DNA from: Candidatus Methylobacter oryzae
GTDB lineage: Bacteria > Pseudomonadota > Gammaproteobacteria > Methylococcales > Methylomonadaceae
Length of the DNA: 64,000 nucleotides
Assembly: GCF_003994235.2 (NCBI RefSeq)
Contig: NZ_RYFG02000121.1
Location: 1 to 64,000 of the forward strand
Direction of reading: 5' to 3'
The notes below the pieces were generated by a model. The model was not told the origin of the DNA. It did no database searches and worked only from the letters and a program-made list of their open reading frames with translations. This document shows positions 36,637 through 44,439 of the stretch, piece after piece (position 1 is the stretch's first letter; each line of letters begins with the position of its first letter). A program made the position numbers and the translations under genes.

Positions 36637-36963
36637 ATGATTCGCTATCGGTTGGACGTAGGGAGTAAACATCAAGTTACATCCGAAGAGCTTAAAAAAG
36701 TATTGATTGAAGAGTCCGGGGTCGATAAAAATAATATTAACAATATTAATATCCAAGGCGAGTACACGCTTGTCGAGTTGCCCGATGAAATGCCGCAGGA
36801 TATATTCTTACATTTAAAATCGGTCGAAATTAAACAACGTAAACTGGATATAAAGCGGGTAAAAGCCCGTAATAAAAAACGTAACCACAATTATCGCCGG
36901 CGCGGAAGACAGCGTGTTTCCCAATCTGAGAATAAAAGCTCCGATCAAGTCAGCCGGAGTTAA
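36637..36963 (+). CDS. DbpA-type RNA-binding domain protein
   Basis: A small protein of 108 residues consisting of the DbpA RNA-binding domain (YRLDVGSKHQVTSEELKKVL, IQGEYTLVELPDEMPQDIF, VEIKQRKLDIKRVKA) and a very basic tail (NKKRNHNYRRRGRQRV). In DEAD-box helicase DbpA this domain binds 23S rRNA; here it stands alone. The frame is open from ATG 36418, but the extra 73 codons are mostly dispersed repeat, so ATG 36637 is my choice. Either the gene has gained a repeat-coded N-terminus or the repeat is leader DNA. Confidence 0.6.
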   Translation: MIRYRLDVGSKHQVTSEELKKVLIEESGVDKNNINNINIQGEYTLVELPDEMPQDIFLHLKSVEIKQRKLDIKRVKARNKKRNHNYRRRGRQRVSQSENKSSDQVSRS

Positions 36964-36986
36964 CTTGATCGAACGGAGTCGAAGAA

Positions 36987-37619
36987 TTAAACGCCAACGA
37001 AAGGATTGCTGCGCATTTCCTCGCCAAAAGTAGACATTGGGCCGTGGCCGGAAATAAACGAAAACTGTTCGCCCAAAGGCCACAAATTATTTTTGATTGA
37101 ATTTATTAACGTATTGAAATTTCCTTTGGGTAAATCGGTTCGTCCGATTGAACCTTTAAACAGCACATCGCCGACTATGGCCAGTTTGGTATTACGGTGA
37201 ACATAAACCACATGTCCCGGTGTATGGCCAGGACAATGAAAAACATCCAGTACTTCTGCGCCAACTTTAACAATATCGCCTTGATTTAACCAACGTGACG
37301 GTGTAAATGAGTCACAGGCTGGAAAACGAAAGGCTTTGCATTGTTCCGGAATCGCATCGATCAAGAATTGATCGTCTCGATGAGGGCCTATAACAGGAAC
37401 CGAAAGCAAGGCCGCCAGCTCCGCGGTTGCGCCGACATGATCAAGATGTCCGTGGGTAATCAGGATGGATTCAGGCGATACATTTTCCTTGTTAATGGTT
37501 TTAATAATCGCGTCAATATCGCCGCCGGGGTCGACGATCGCAGCTTTGTTGGACTGTTCGCAAATCAGCAGTGAACAGTTCTGCCGATAAGAAGTAACCG
37601 GAATAATACAAAATCGCAT
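36987..37619 (-). CDS. MBL-fold hydrolase (glyoxalase II-like)
   Basis: A 210-residue metallo-beta-lactamase-fold enzyme. The zinc motif THGHLDHVGA is near residue 55, followed by CPGHTPGHVVY, VGDVLFKGSIGRTDLP and the last ligand in ISGHGP. This is the short YcbL/glyoxalase II-like type. I chose ATG 37619 (MRFCIIPVTSYRQNC), the usual family start; the frame extends upstream to 37784 without family likeness. It is convergent with the DbpA-like gene and divergent from rnd. Confidence 0.9.
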   Translation of the reverse strand: MRFCIIPVTSYRQNCSLLICEQSNKAAIVDPGGDIDAIIKTINKENVSPESILITHGHLDHVGATAELAALLSVPVIGPHRDDQFLIDAIPEQCKAFRFPACDSFTPSRWLNQGDIVKVGAEVLDVFHCPGHTPGHVVYVHRNTKLAIVGDVLFKGSIGRTDLPKGNFNTLINSIKNNLWPLGEQFSFISGHGPMSTFGEEMRSNPFVGV

Positions 37620-37724
37620 AGTAAATGAAGACAAAAAACTAAATTCTATCACTGAAATAAAAACTACCATTAATCGTAAAGCGCATGAGTTTACGGTTAA
37701 TTTAATAACTGCTCGTTTAACAAT

Positions 37725-38897
37725 ATGACAAACAAAATCCAATATATAAACACTCCGGACCAGCTGGCTAAATTGTGTGAACAAATTAAGACGGAACCCT
37801 GGTTGGCTCTCGATACCGAATTCTTACGGGAAAAAACCTATTACCCAAAATTCTGCCTGCTGCAAATAGCAACGCCGGACTGGGTCGCATGCGTTGACCC
37901 GATAGCACTGCCATCCCTGGATAATCTTTTTGATGCGATATACAGCCCAGCGATTGTAAAGGTATTTCATTCCAGCAGGCAGGATCTGGAAATTTTTTAT
38001 CAATTAACCGGGAAATTGCCCGAGCCGCTTTTTGACACTCAAATTGCTGCGCCGTTGCTGGGTTTCCAGGAAAATCCGGGCTACGCAATGCTGGTTTCCA
38101 GTTTGTTGAATGTGAATTTAAACAAAGCCCATACCCGGGCAGACTGGAGCAAGCGGCCGCTGATCGATGCGGAAATCCAATATGCTGCCGACGATGTGAT
38201 CTATCTATGCAAAATCTATCAAATGATGCTGCAAAAGTTAGAAGAACTCGGACGCGCCGATTGGCTCGAGCGTGATTTCGCTGAACTCGCCGATCCTGCG
38301 CTTTATGTGGTAAAGCCGGAGAAGGCCTGGTTGAAAATCAAGGGTAAAAACAAGCTGACCGGCAGGCAATTATCCATCATTCAAACCTTAGCCGAATGGC
38401 GTGAAAAAACAGCGCAGTCTGAAGACAGGCCCAAGAGTTGGCTGTTGCGTGACGAAATGTTGTTCGATATAGCCAAACTGCAGCCGGAAACAGTGGGGGA
38501 ACTAGCCAATATCCGAGGTATCAATGAGCGCGTGGTAAACCGTTATGGTGCTGAATTATGCCAATTAATCACAGCTGCGAAGAATAGGGCGCCGATTCCG
38601 TTGCATGAAAAAGGCCGGCCCGCTAAAAAAACTCAGCAGCAGGAAGCGATACTGGATATTTTAACGGCACTGGTCAGAATTCGCGCTGAAGAAAACTCGT
38701 TAAATCCGATTATTTTGGCAACGCGCAAGGATTTGGAAGCGCTGTTGTTTAATGACGGCGAGGAAGAGTGTCCGTTACTGCACGGTTGGCGTTTTAAAAT
38801 GGCCGGCAGGGAACTGGTTGGTTTGTTAAAAGGGGAATTGTTGCTTGGAATTGAAGCCGACAAACTGGCTATTCTTGAAAAAAATCCTGTTGTATAG
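37725..38897 (+). CDS. rnd: ribonuclease D
   Basis: A 390-residue 3'-5' exoribonuclease for tRNA maturation. DEDD motifs: LALDTEFLREKTYYPKFCLL (Exo I, Asp/Glu), VKVFHSSRQDLEIF (Exo II) and YAADDVIYLCKIY (Exo III). An HRDC domain follows (about residues 205-290, ...IAKLQPETVGELANIRGIN), then the C-terminal region. Normal length. Confidence 0.95.
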   Translation: MTNKIQYINTPDQLAKLCEQIKTEPWLALDTEFLREKTYYPKFCLLQIATPDWVACVDPIALPSLDNLFDAIYSPAIVKVFHSSRQDLEIFYQLTGKLPEPLFDTQIAAPLLGFQENPGYAMLVSSLLNVNLNKAHTRADWSKRPLIDAEIQYAADDVIYLCKIYQMMLQKLEELGRADWLERDFAELADPALYVVKPEKAWLKIKGKNKLTGRQLSIIQTLAEWREKTAQSEDRPKSWLLRDEMLFDIAKLQPETVGELANIRGINERVVNRYGAELCQLITAAKNRAPIPLHEKGRPAKKTQQQEAILDILTALVRIRAEENSLNPIILATRKDLEALLFNDGEEECPLLHGWRFKMAGRELVGLLKGELLLGIEADKLAILEKNPVV

Positions 38898-39029
38898 ATT
38901 CATTTTAAAATCAGCTATAGCTGTTTCCGAGATAATAATGAATAGATGCAGCGGTTAAATTGAGTTAACGATTTTATATATTTGAAGAGTCAGAGTTTGA
39001 CATTGCATCAATGTTAAGTTACGGTTGGC

Positions 39030-39062
39030 TTAAGGAAATCTTAAGTTTTGCGGTTTCCTTAA
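39030..39062. other. stem-loop in the spacer after rnd
   Basis: TTAAGGAAA (39030-39038) pairs with TTTCCTTAA (39054-39062). The 38898-39148 spacer otherwise shows no gene; this may be a weak terminator or leader hairpin of the next gene. Confidence 0.35.
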
Positions 39063-39148
39063 TCAGGTTCTTCGGGCCGTATTTGCAACAGAATTGATTC
39101 GAATTGTAAATGCTTCCGGTAGATTAAACATTGAATGAGGAGTTAATA

Positions 39149-39562
39149 ATGAATAACAAAAACCTCTTTACTGCCTGTGTGCTTTGCAGCGCATTATTGT
39201 CAACAGGGTCGGCTTATGCGGAGCATGAGCATCAGAGTTACCTAGCGGGGGTAGGTTCTAAATTCGGCCAAGGACTAGCCAATGCCGCAACCGGCTTTAT
39301 CGAAATACCGAAAAATATTATCAATATCAGCCACGACCAAAATGCCTTTGTTGGATTAACATGGGGAATGTTGCGCGGCGTCATGCAGACTGTTAGCCGA
39401 ACCACTCTCGGAGCTGCGGAACTGGTTACAGCTCCTATTCCTACCAGTGACTTTATCACTCCATCCTATATATGGGATCGTTTTAGTGAGGACAGCCGTT
39501 ATTTTGGCCATCATATGCCGGGATATTGGACTACTTACGGGCCGTTAGACGACGGCGAATAA
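39149..39562 (+). CDS. exosortase-system-associated exported protein (TIGR04073-like)
   Basis: A 137-residue exported protein. A signal peptide (MNNKNLFTACVLCSALLSTG...AYA) is followed by GSKFGQGLANAATGFIEIPK, LTWGMLRGVMQTVSRTTLG and APIPTSDFITPSYIWD, which resemble the TIGR04073 family found in many proteobacteria with exosortase, though without exosortase genes here. ATG 39149 follows GAGGAGTTAATA; an in-frame ATG at 39131 is less well placed. Function unknown, probably an envelope-associated small protein. Confidence 0.65.
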   Translation: MNNKNLFTACVLCSALLSTGSAYAEHEHQSYLAGVGSKFGQGLANAATGFIEIPKNIINISHDQNAFVGLTWGMLRGVMQTVSRTTLGAAELVTAPIPTSDFITPSYIWDRFSEDSRYFGHHMPGYWTTYGPLDDGE

Positions 39563-39640
39563 GCCTTTTGACCATTAAATAATCGTTGCGATCATTCGCC
39601 GGAAAGTGGTGTTTGGTCAGGATTTGAAAAGGATAAAGTT

Positions 39641-40342
39641 ATGAAAAGACAATGTATTAAGGTGCCGTTTGCCGTATTGGTTGCTTCTCTTGCGGCTTGT
39701 GCAACTCCACAGAAAGATATTCCAGGGTTGAGTTCAGGAATTGATGCCGCGAACGCAGGCCATTACCGTCAGGCTATTATGCATGAGGAAGCGGCCGAGA
39801 AAAAACTCGCAGAAGCCAACAAAGCTTTAGCTCAATGGAAAAACGATCATTATTGGAATATTAATGACCAACAAAAAGCTAAAGATGCCGCTCAAGCTGC
39901 AGCTGAGCATCGGCTGGCATCGGAAAAGGAAATGTGCCAATGGTTAACGCAAGTCCATAGTCAAAACCACGTTCAGGACGGACCGCTTTCGGCTCAACAC
40001 ACTGCCGTATTTTTCGCGGATGGCAGCGCAACGCCTTATAAATCCGAGGAACATGAAATTGCCATCCTGGGCTCATATTTGAGGGCTAATCCCGATGCTA
40101 CCGTCGATGTCACCGCTTCTACCGATACGGTTGGCAGCACAACAAGCAACCAGAGCCTGTCGGACAGAAGGGCTTCTTTCGTCAGAAACATGTTAATCAA
40201 GCACGGTGCTAGTGCCGGTCAATTGAATGTAAAAGCAGTAGGCGAAGCTGCCGGGCCGGCGAACACACGCAATCAGAATCATCGGGTAGTTACGATGGTT
40301 ACTGTTCATCCCGCTTATGCAGATTGTCCCGAACTGAAATAA
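39641..40342 (+). CDS. OmpA-family lipoprotein
   Basis: A 233-residue protein. Lipobox SLAAC near residue 21 predicts a lipoprotein. A helical middle part (HYRQAIMHEEAAEKKLAEAN, charged, Ala-rich) resembles a coiled coil. The OmpA C-terminal peptidoglycan-binding domain covers about residues 120-230: TAVFFADGSATPY, DVTASTDTVGSTTSNQSLSD and the RR/RN pattern. It likely tethers the outer membrane to the wall. Confidence 0.85.
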   Translation: MKRQCIKVPFAVLVASLAACATPQKDIPGLSSGIDAANAGHYRQAIMHEEAAEKKLAEANKALAQWKNDHYWNINDQQKAKDAAQAAAEHRLASEKEMCQWLTQVHSQNHVQDGPLSAQHTAVFFADGSATPYKSEEHEIAILGSYLRANPDATVDVTASTDTVGSTTSNQSLSDRRASFVRNMLIKHGASAGQLNVKAVGEAAGPANTRNQNHRVVTMVTVHPAYADCPELK

Positions 40343-40354
40343 TCATGATCCATT

Positions 40355-40384
40355 TCCCTGAGACCGTCATAACGGCCTCAGGGA
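40355..40384 (+). terminator. hairpin after the OmpA-like gene
   Basis: TCCCTGAGACCGT pairs with ACGGCCTCAGGGA (one mismatch) around a short loop. Strong stem, but no T-run follows. Confidence 0.5.
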
Positions 40385-40418
40385 TACGTCGATTTCAGTT
40401 TCATTCCTGAGAAATAAC

Positions 40419-40476
40419 TATAAAGCTGAGCTGGGCAGCTTATCCGCTCAAACGAAACTTATGCCCTTTGGCTATA
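40419..40476 (-). repeat. palindromic dispersed repeat, inverted copy 4
   Basis: TATAAAGCTGAG...CCGCTCAAACGAAACTTAT is the reverse complement of the units at 28445-28552. It makes up most of the 40343-40646 spacer, which holds no gene. Confidence 0.8.
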
Positions 40477-40602
40477 AGTTATTATTGTCGCTAAGAGTAA
40501 AAACAGCACTGCGGCAGTGAAGCCGGTAGCTGTTGATATAGTCTCTTTTCCTAATATTGTGTTTTAACACGCTAAGCTGATGCTTGCAGCGCTTGGTTGT
40601 CA

Positions 40603-40608
40603 TATAAT
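40603..40608 (+). promoter_or_regulatory. -10 element before the MxaD-like gene
   Basis: TATAAT lies 39 bases before the ATG. A well-spaced -35 is not obvious, so an activator may be involved. Confidence 0.4.
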
Positions 40609-40646
40609 GCGCGTTTTAGTTTTATGATCCCATAAGGAAAGTTAAT

Positions 40647-41210
40647 ATGAAGAAAATCGTTTTATTAGTTTCAGCTTTGCTGTTCTTTTTTACTTCACTA
40701 GCCAATGCTCACGGCCCCGTGCGTCAAAAAGCCGAAGAGAAAATCACCATCAATGCACCTGCTGCAAAAGTATGGGATATTATTAAGAACTACGGCGATA
40801 TGTCTTGGCATCCAAGCATTATGAGTACCACAGTTAAAGGCGATAACACCAAAGGAGCGGTTCGCGTTTTAACCTTGAAAGACGGCAGCACTATTACCGA
40901 AGAATTGAAAAAGTACGAAGAAGCTAAAATGTCTTATGCTTATAAAATCACTGACATGAGCTCTTCAAAGACTATTACTCATGCCGGTGCTGAAGAAAAA
41001 GTTCCTGCATTGCCTGTCAATGACTACGCAGCAAGCATTGAATTAGCCGATAAAGGCGGCAACACTGAAGTTATCTGGAAAGCCGGTTACTACCGCGCTT
41101 ACATGAACAATAATCCACCTGAAGAAATGAACGAAGAAACTGCTAACGCCGCAGTGAAAGCCGTTTTGGAAACAGGTTTGATTAACCTGAAAAAATTGGC
41201 TGAAAAGTAA
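40647..41210 (+). CDS. MxaD-like periplasmic SRPBCC protein
   Basis: A 187-residue exported protein: signal peptide MKKIVLLVSALLFFFTSLANA, then a START/SRPBCC (polyketide cyclase-like) domain with KITINAPAAKVWDIIKNYGD, MSWHPSIM and VIWKAGYYRAYMN. MxaD of methylotrophs is a periplasmic protein of this size and fold that promotes electron transfer from methanol dehydrogenase to its cytochrome. I call it MxaD-like on fold, export and the suspected host; other exported SRPBCC proteins exist. GGAAAG precedes the ATG. The beta-propeller gene starts ten bases downstream. Confidence 0.6.
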   Translation: MKKIVLLVSALLFFFTSLANAHGPVRQKAEEKITINAPAAKVWDIIKNYGDMSWHPSIMSTTVKGDNTKGAVRVLTLKDGSTITEELKKYEEAKMSYAYKITDMSSSKTITHAGAEEKVPALPVNDYAASIELADKGGNTEVIWKAGYYRAYMNNNPPEEMNEETANAAVKAVLETGLINLKKLAEK

Positions 41211-41220
41211 GGTTTAGCGA

Positions 41221-42333
41221 ATGTTCCTCGCGAACTATCGCCGCACCGGTTCGCGGCTGGCCGGCGGCATACAAGCCATCCTTGGCGATCGCGACGCCAG
41301 TTCCCGACTGGCTAGTGGCATACACACCATCCTTGGCGATTGCCACGCCAGTTCCCGACTGGCTAGTGGCATACACACCATCCTTGGCGATAAGGCTGTA
41401 GCGATTTGCATCGCTACAGCCTTTTTATCGACGCCGCTTGCTGCCCAGCCTTTGGCTTATATCAGCAATCAGTTGGGCGATAGCGTCTCTGTTGTCGATA
41501 CGGCAAGCGGTAGCGTTGTCGATACGATCGCAGTTCAGGGCAAACCGGCCGGGGTTGCCGTCGCGCCGGATGGTGGTAAAGTTTATGTCAGTACGCCGGA
41601 AGCCAAAGGTTTTGCAGTTATCGATACCAAAAAGCGTGAAGTCGCCACTACCGTTACGGTGAACGACGGTACGTTGGGTATTGCGGTGGCGCCGGACGGC
41701 AAGCGGATTTATGTGGCGGATTGGTATAAAAACACCGTCTCTGTTATCGATGCGGACAATCTGCGGATTATCAAAACTATCGGAGTCGGCGAATCGCCGT
41801 CCGGTTTGGTTGTCAGCCCCGATAATCGCTGGCTGTATGTCGCGAACCGGATCAGTAACTCGGTTTCGAAGATTGACTTGAAGACATTGGCCGTTAGCAA
41901 AACCGCGCAGGTTGGAACGCATCCGTTCGGACTCACCATCGATTCCCGGGGCGAACGCATTTACGTTGCCAACGTAAAAAGCGATGACGTCACCGTTGTC
42001 GAAACGGCAAGGATGAAGCCTATCGCTACCGTAAAGGTCAATATGTTGCCTTACGCCACCGCTTTGGCACTTAACGACAGCCGCTTGTTGGTGACCAATC
42101 AGGACGACGGTTCGGTTTCCGTTATCGACACTGAAACCCTGAAGGAAATCGCGTTGATCGCCGTCGGCACCAAACCGGAAGGTATCAGCACCCATCCCGA
42201 CGACCGGCACGTCTACGTCGCGAACTGGTTTGACGGCAATGTTTCGGTCATCGATGCCAGAACCTTGAAAGTGATCGATACCGTTAAAACCGGCGAAGGC
42301 AGCCGGGCGTTTGGGCAGTTCATGGGCAAATAG
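41221..42333 (+). CDS. YVTN-family beta-propeller protein with repeat-derived N-terminus
   Basis: A 370-residue protein. From about residue 75 on it is a beta-propeller of YVTN-type repeats (VAVAPDGGKVYVSTPEAKGF, IYVADWYKNTVSVIDADNL, LYVANRISNSVSKIDLKTL, VYVANWFDGNVSVIDARTL), probably periplasmic after cleavage at PLAAQ (about residue 74). Ahead of the signal core are three 17-residue repeats (ASSRLASGIHTILGD type) coded by 51-base tandem DNA, followed by KAVAICIATAFL. That signal core is coded by a terminator-like hairpin. ATG 41221 is the only standard in-frame start, ten bases after the MxaD-like gene, preceded by TAAGG. Such proteins often accompany methanol oxidation. Confidence 0.8.
   Translation: MFLANYRRTGSRLAGGIQAILGDRDASSRLASGIHTILGDCHASSRLASGIHTILGDKAVAICIATAFLSTPLAAQPLAYISNQLGDSVSVVDTASGSVVDTIAVQGKPAGVAVAPDGGKVYVSTPEAKGFAVIDTKKREVATTVTVNDGTLGIAVAPDGKRIYVADWYKNTVSVIDADNLRIIKTIGVGESPSGLVVSPDNRWLYVANRISNSVSKIDLKTLAVSKTAQVGTHPFGLTIDSRGERIYVANVKSDDVTVVETARMKPIATVKVNMLPYATALALNDSRLLVTNQDDGSVSVIDTETLKEIALIAVGTKPEGISTHPDDRHVYVANWFDGNVSVIDARTLKVIDTVKTGEGSRAFGQFMGK
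41244..41396 (+). repeat. 51-base tandem repeat, three copies
   Basis: Units start at 41244, 41295 and 41346. The last two are nearly identical (CGCCAGTTCCCGACTGGCTA...CCATCCTTGGCGAT), the first is diverged. The period is 17 codons, so the frame is kept. Confidence 0.95.
41392..41427 (+). terminator. perfect intrinsic-terminator hairpin inside the propeller ORF
   Basis: AAGGCTGTAGCGAT (41392-41405) and ATCGCTACAGCCTT (41410-41423) form a perfect 14-base stem with loop TTGC, followed by a T-run to 41426. It looks like the terminator of the MxaD-like gene, yet it lies within the open frame of the next. Confidence 0.75.
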
Positions 42334-42342
42334 TCTTGTTAG

Positions 42343-42371
42343 TAGGAGGGCTAAAAATCCTCCTATTATTT
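42343..42371 (+). terminator. intrinsic terminator after the beta-propeller gene
   Basis: TAGGAGG (42343-42349) and CCTCCTA (42359-42365) form the stem, followed by TTATTT. Confidence 0.65.
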
Positions 42372-42428
42372 GAACGGTTCCGATACAACGCGCGTTACAA
42401 TCCCTCCTCAATCAAAGTACCCCTTTAA

Positions 42429-43805
42429 ATGCCGTCACCGAATCAACACATCGTTCCTCTTCCTTATTTTACAGATAGCTCTGAACTATTTTCCGCTTAC
42501 GCAGACAAGGCTTGGGCCGTTTTTCTGGACAGCGGTTTTCCGGGCAGCAACCAGGGCCGATACGATATTATTGCGGCCGATCCGGTCTGTACTCTGGTCA
42601 CGCACGGCGAAATTACCGAAATCGCCTGTAACGGCGCAACAATAAAATCCACCGAAAACCCGTTTGATTTAATCAAGCAACAGCTTCGCTTGTTCCCGGA
42701 TTTTAAGCCGGTTGACGATTTGCCGTTCAACGGCGGAGCCATCGGTTATTTTTCCTATGACTTGGCCCGCCGTCTCGAAGCGCTGCCGGCAATCGCTGAA
42801 GATGCGGAACACATCGCCGAAATGGCAGTAGGAATTTACGAATGGGCGGTCGTCGTCGATCATCACCGCCAGAAGAGCTATTGGGTAGGGAATTGCGACG
42901 CGCAAAAGCGGCAAGATTTAATCCGGCAGTTTAGCCAACCGGCGCATCAAGATCATCATGCGTTTAAGGTCGTCGGTGAAATTAAGTCCAACATGGACAG
43001 GAATTTCTATGTCAATGCGTTTAACCGGATCAAGCATTACCTTAAAGAAGGCGATTGCTATCAGGTAAACCTGACCCAGCGCTTTGCGGCCGATTGTGAA
43101 GGCGAGCCGTGGACGGCTTATCAAGCCTTGCGCAAACTGAATGCCGCTCCGTTCAGTTGCTACCTTAACTTACCCGAAGTCCAAATTTTAAGTTCGTCGC
43201 CGGAGCGCTTCTTGAAGCTGACCGATAGCGTGGTCGAAACCAAGCCGATTAAAGGCACGCGGCCGCGAAAGCAAGATTACACGGAAGATCGCCAACAAAT
43301 AGAAAATCTGGAAGCCAGCACCAAAGACCGGGCCGAGAACCTGATGATCGTCGACCTGCTCCGCAACGACATCAGCAAAACCTGCAAGAGCGGTTCGGTC
43401 AAAGTGCCGGTGCTGTTCGATGTGGAAAGCTACGCCACCGTACACCATCTGGTTAGCACCGTAACCGGCATACTGGCGGATGATAAGCATGCACTGGATT
43501 TGCTGAAAAGCTGTTTCCCCGGCGGATCGATTACCGGAGCGCCGAAGATACGGGCCATGGAAATCATCGAAGAACTCGAACCGAACCGGCGCGGCGTTTA
43601 TTGCGGCGCCATCGGCTACATCGGCTTCAACGGCAACATGGATACCAATATTGCCATCAGGACGCTGGTGCATTCGAACAATACGATCCGCTTCTGGGCC
43701 GGCGGCGGCATCGTTAACGATTCGGTGGCCGACGAAGAATACCAGGAAAGTTTCGACAAAGCCGCTGCGATGCTCGACCTGTTGCAACGCTTTACAGTCA
43801 AGTGA
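42429..43805 (+). CDS. pabB: aminodeoxychorismate synthase component I
   Basis: A 458-residue chorismate-binding enzyme that aminates chorismate for p-aminobenzoate. VVETKPIKGTRPRKQD, ASTKDRAENLMIVDLLRNDI, PGGSITGAPKIRAMEIIEEL and IRFWAGGGIVNDS are the family motifs. The KPIKGT start of that motif (rather than PIAGT of anthranilate synthase) supports PabB. The following kinase gene begins within eight bases. pABA feeds folate and, in methylotrophs, also tetrahydromethanopterin. Confidence 0.93.
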   Translation: MPSPNQHIVPLPYFTDSSELFSAYADKAWAVFLDSGFPGSNQGRYDIIAADPVCTLVTHGEITEIACNGATIKSTENPFDLIKQQLRLFPDFKPVDDLPFNGGAIGYFSYDLARRLEALPAIAEDAEHIAEMAVGIYEWAVVVDHHRQKSYWVGNCDAQKRQDLIRQFSQPAHQDHHAFKVVGEIKSNMDRNFYVNAFNRIKHYLKEGDCYQVNLTQRFAADCEGEPWTAYQALRKLNAAPFSCYLNLPEVQILSSSPERFLKLTDSVVETKPIKGTRPRKQDYTEDRQQIENLEASTKDRAENLMIVDLLRNDISKTCKSGSVKVPVLFDVESYATVHHLVSTVTGILADDKHALDLLKSCFPGGSITGAPKIRAMEIIEELEPNRRGVYCGAIGYIGFNGNMDTNIAIRTLVHSNNTIRFWAGGGIVNDSVADEEYQESFDKAAAMLDLLQRFTVK

Positions 43806-43812
43806 TGCACGT

Positions 43813-44415
43813 GTGGACGGCATTGTCGTAATCAAACTGGGCGGCAGCCTGTCCCGCTCGGATAACCTCGTTAACTGCCTGGATGCGGTCGAAAAAAATT
43901 ATCGGGGCAGGGCGGTGGTCATTGTTCCGGGCGGCGGCGCGTTTGCCGATCAGGTTAGGATAGCTCAGCAACATTGGCAATTCGACGATAACACCGCGCA
44001 TTACATGGCTCTTTTAGCGATGCAGCAAATGGCCTTGATGTTTAACGCACTTAAACCGGGTTTCGTTATCGCCGATACCGTTGCGGCAATTCAAGAACAA
44101 TTAGAGCGGCAAAGAACCGTCATTTGGTCACCGGATAGTATTGAGCTCGATAATGCCGGCATTGCCGCATGCTGGGACATCACTTCGGACAGTTTGGCGG
44201 CATGGCTGGCTAAAACCGTCTCGGCAACCGAACTGATCTTAGTAAAGTCGGCGAACATCAATGAGAAACTAAGCCTGCGACAACTTGCTGAACAAGACAT
44301 AATCGATAAAGCATTCTGCGCTTTCGTTGCTCAAACTGTTTTTCAAATACAAATTGTTAATGGTCAAAACTGGGCAGCTAGATCGTTATGGCGACAGGAA
44401 TTGCCGCCTCTATAA
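43813..44415 (+). CDS. amino-acid-kinase-fold enzyme, possibly MfnE-like
   Basis: A 200-residue protein of the aspartate/glutamate/uridylate kinase fold: IVVIKLGGSLSRSDNL at the N-terminus, VVIVPGGGAFADQVR and a C-terminal ATP-site region (WDITSDSLAAWLAKTVSATE, LILVKSANIN). It starts at GTG 43813, just after pabB, the only start giving the family N-terminus. Short stand-alone kinases of this type occur in methylotrophs with C1-cofactor genes and resemble archaeal MfnE (aminomethylfuranmethanol phosphate kinase). The pabB neighbour fits a cofactor role, but the substrate is inferred. Confidence 0.65.
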   Translation: MDGIVVIKLGGSLSRSDNLVNCLDAVEKNYRGRAVVIVPGGGAFADQVRIAQQHWQFDDNTAHYMALLAMQQMALMFNALKPGFVIADTVAAIQEQLERQRTVIWSPDSIELDNAGIAACWDITSDSLAAWLAKTVSATELILVKSANINEKLSLRQLAEQDIIDKAFCAFVAQTVFQIQIVNGQNWAARSLWRQELPPL

Positions 44416-44439
44416 CGCAAAGATGAAAAGGATTCACGA

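Noticed and set aside
41425-42411. 328-codon minus-strand frame opposite the beta-propeller
   Set aside because: It arises from the regular codon pattern of propeller repeats; the plus strand carries clear YVTN motifs.
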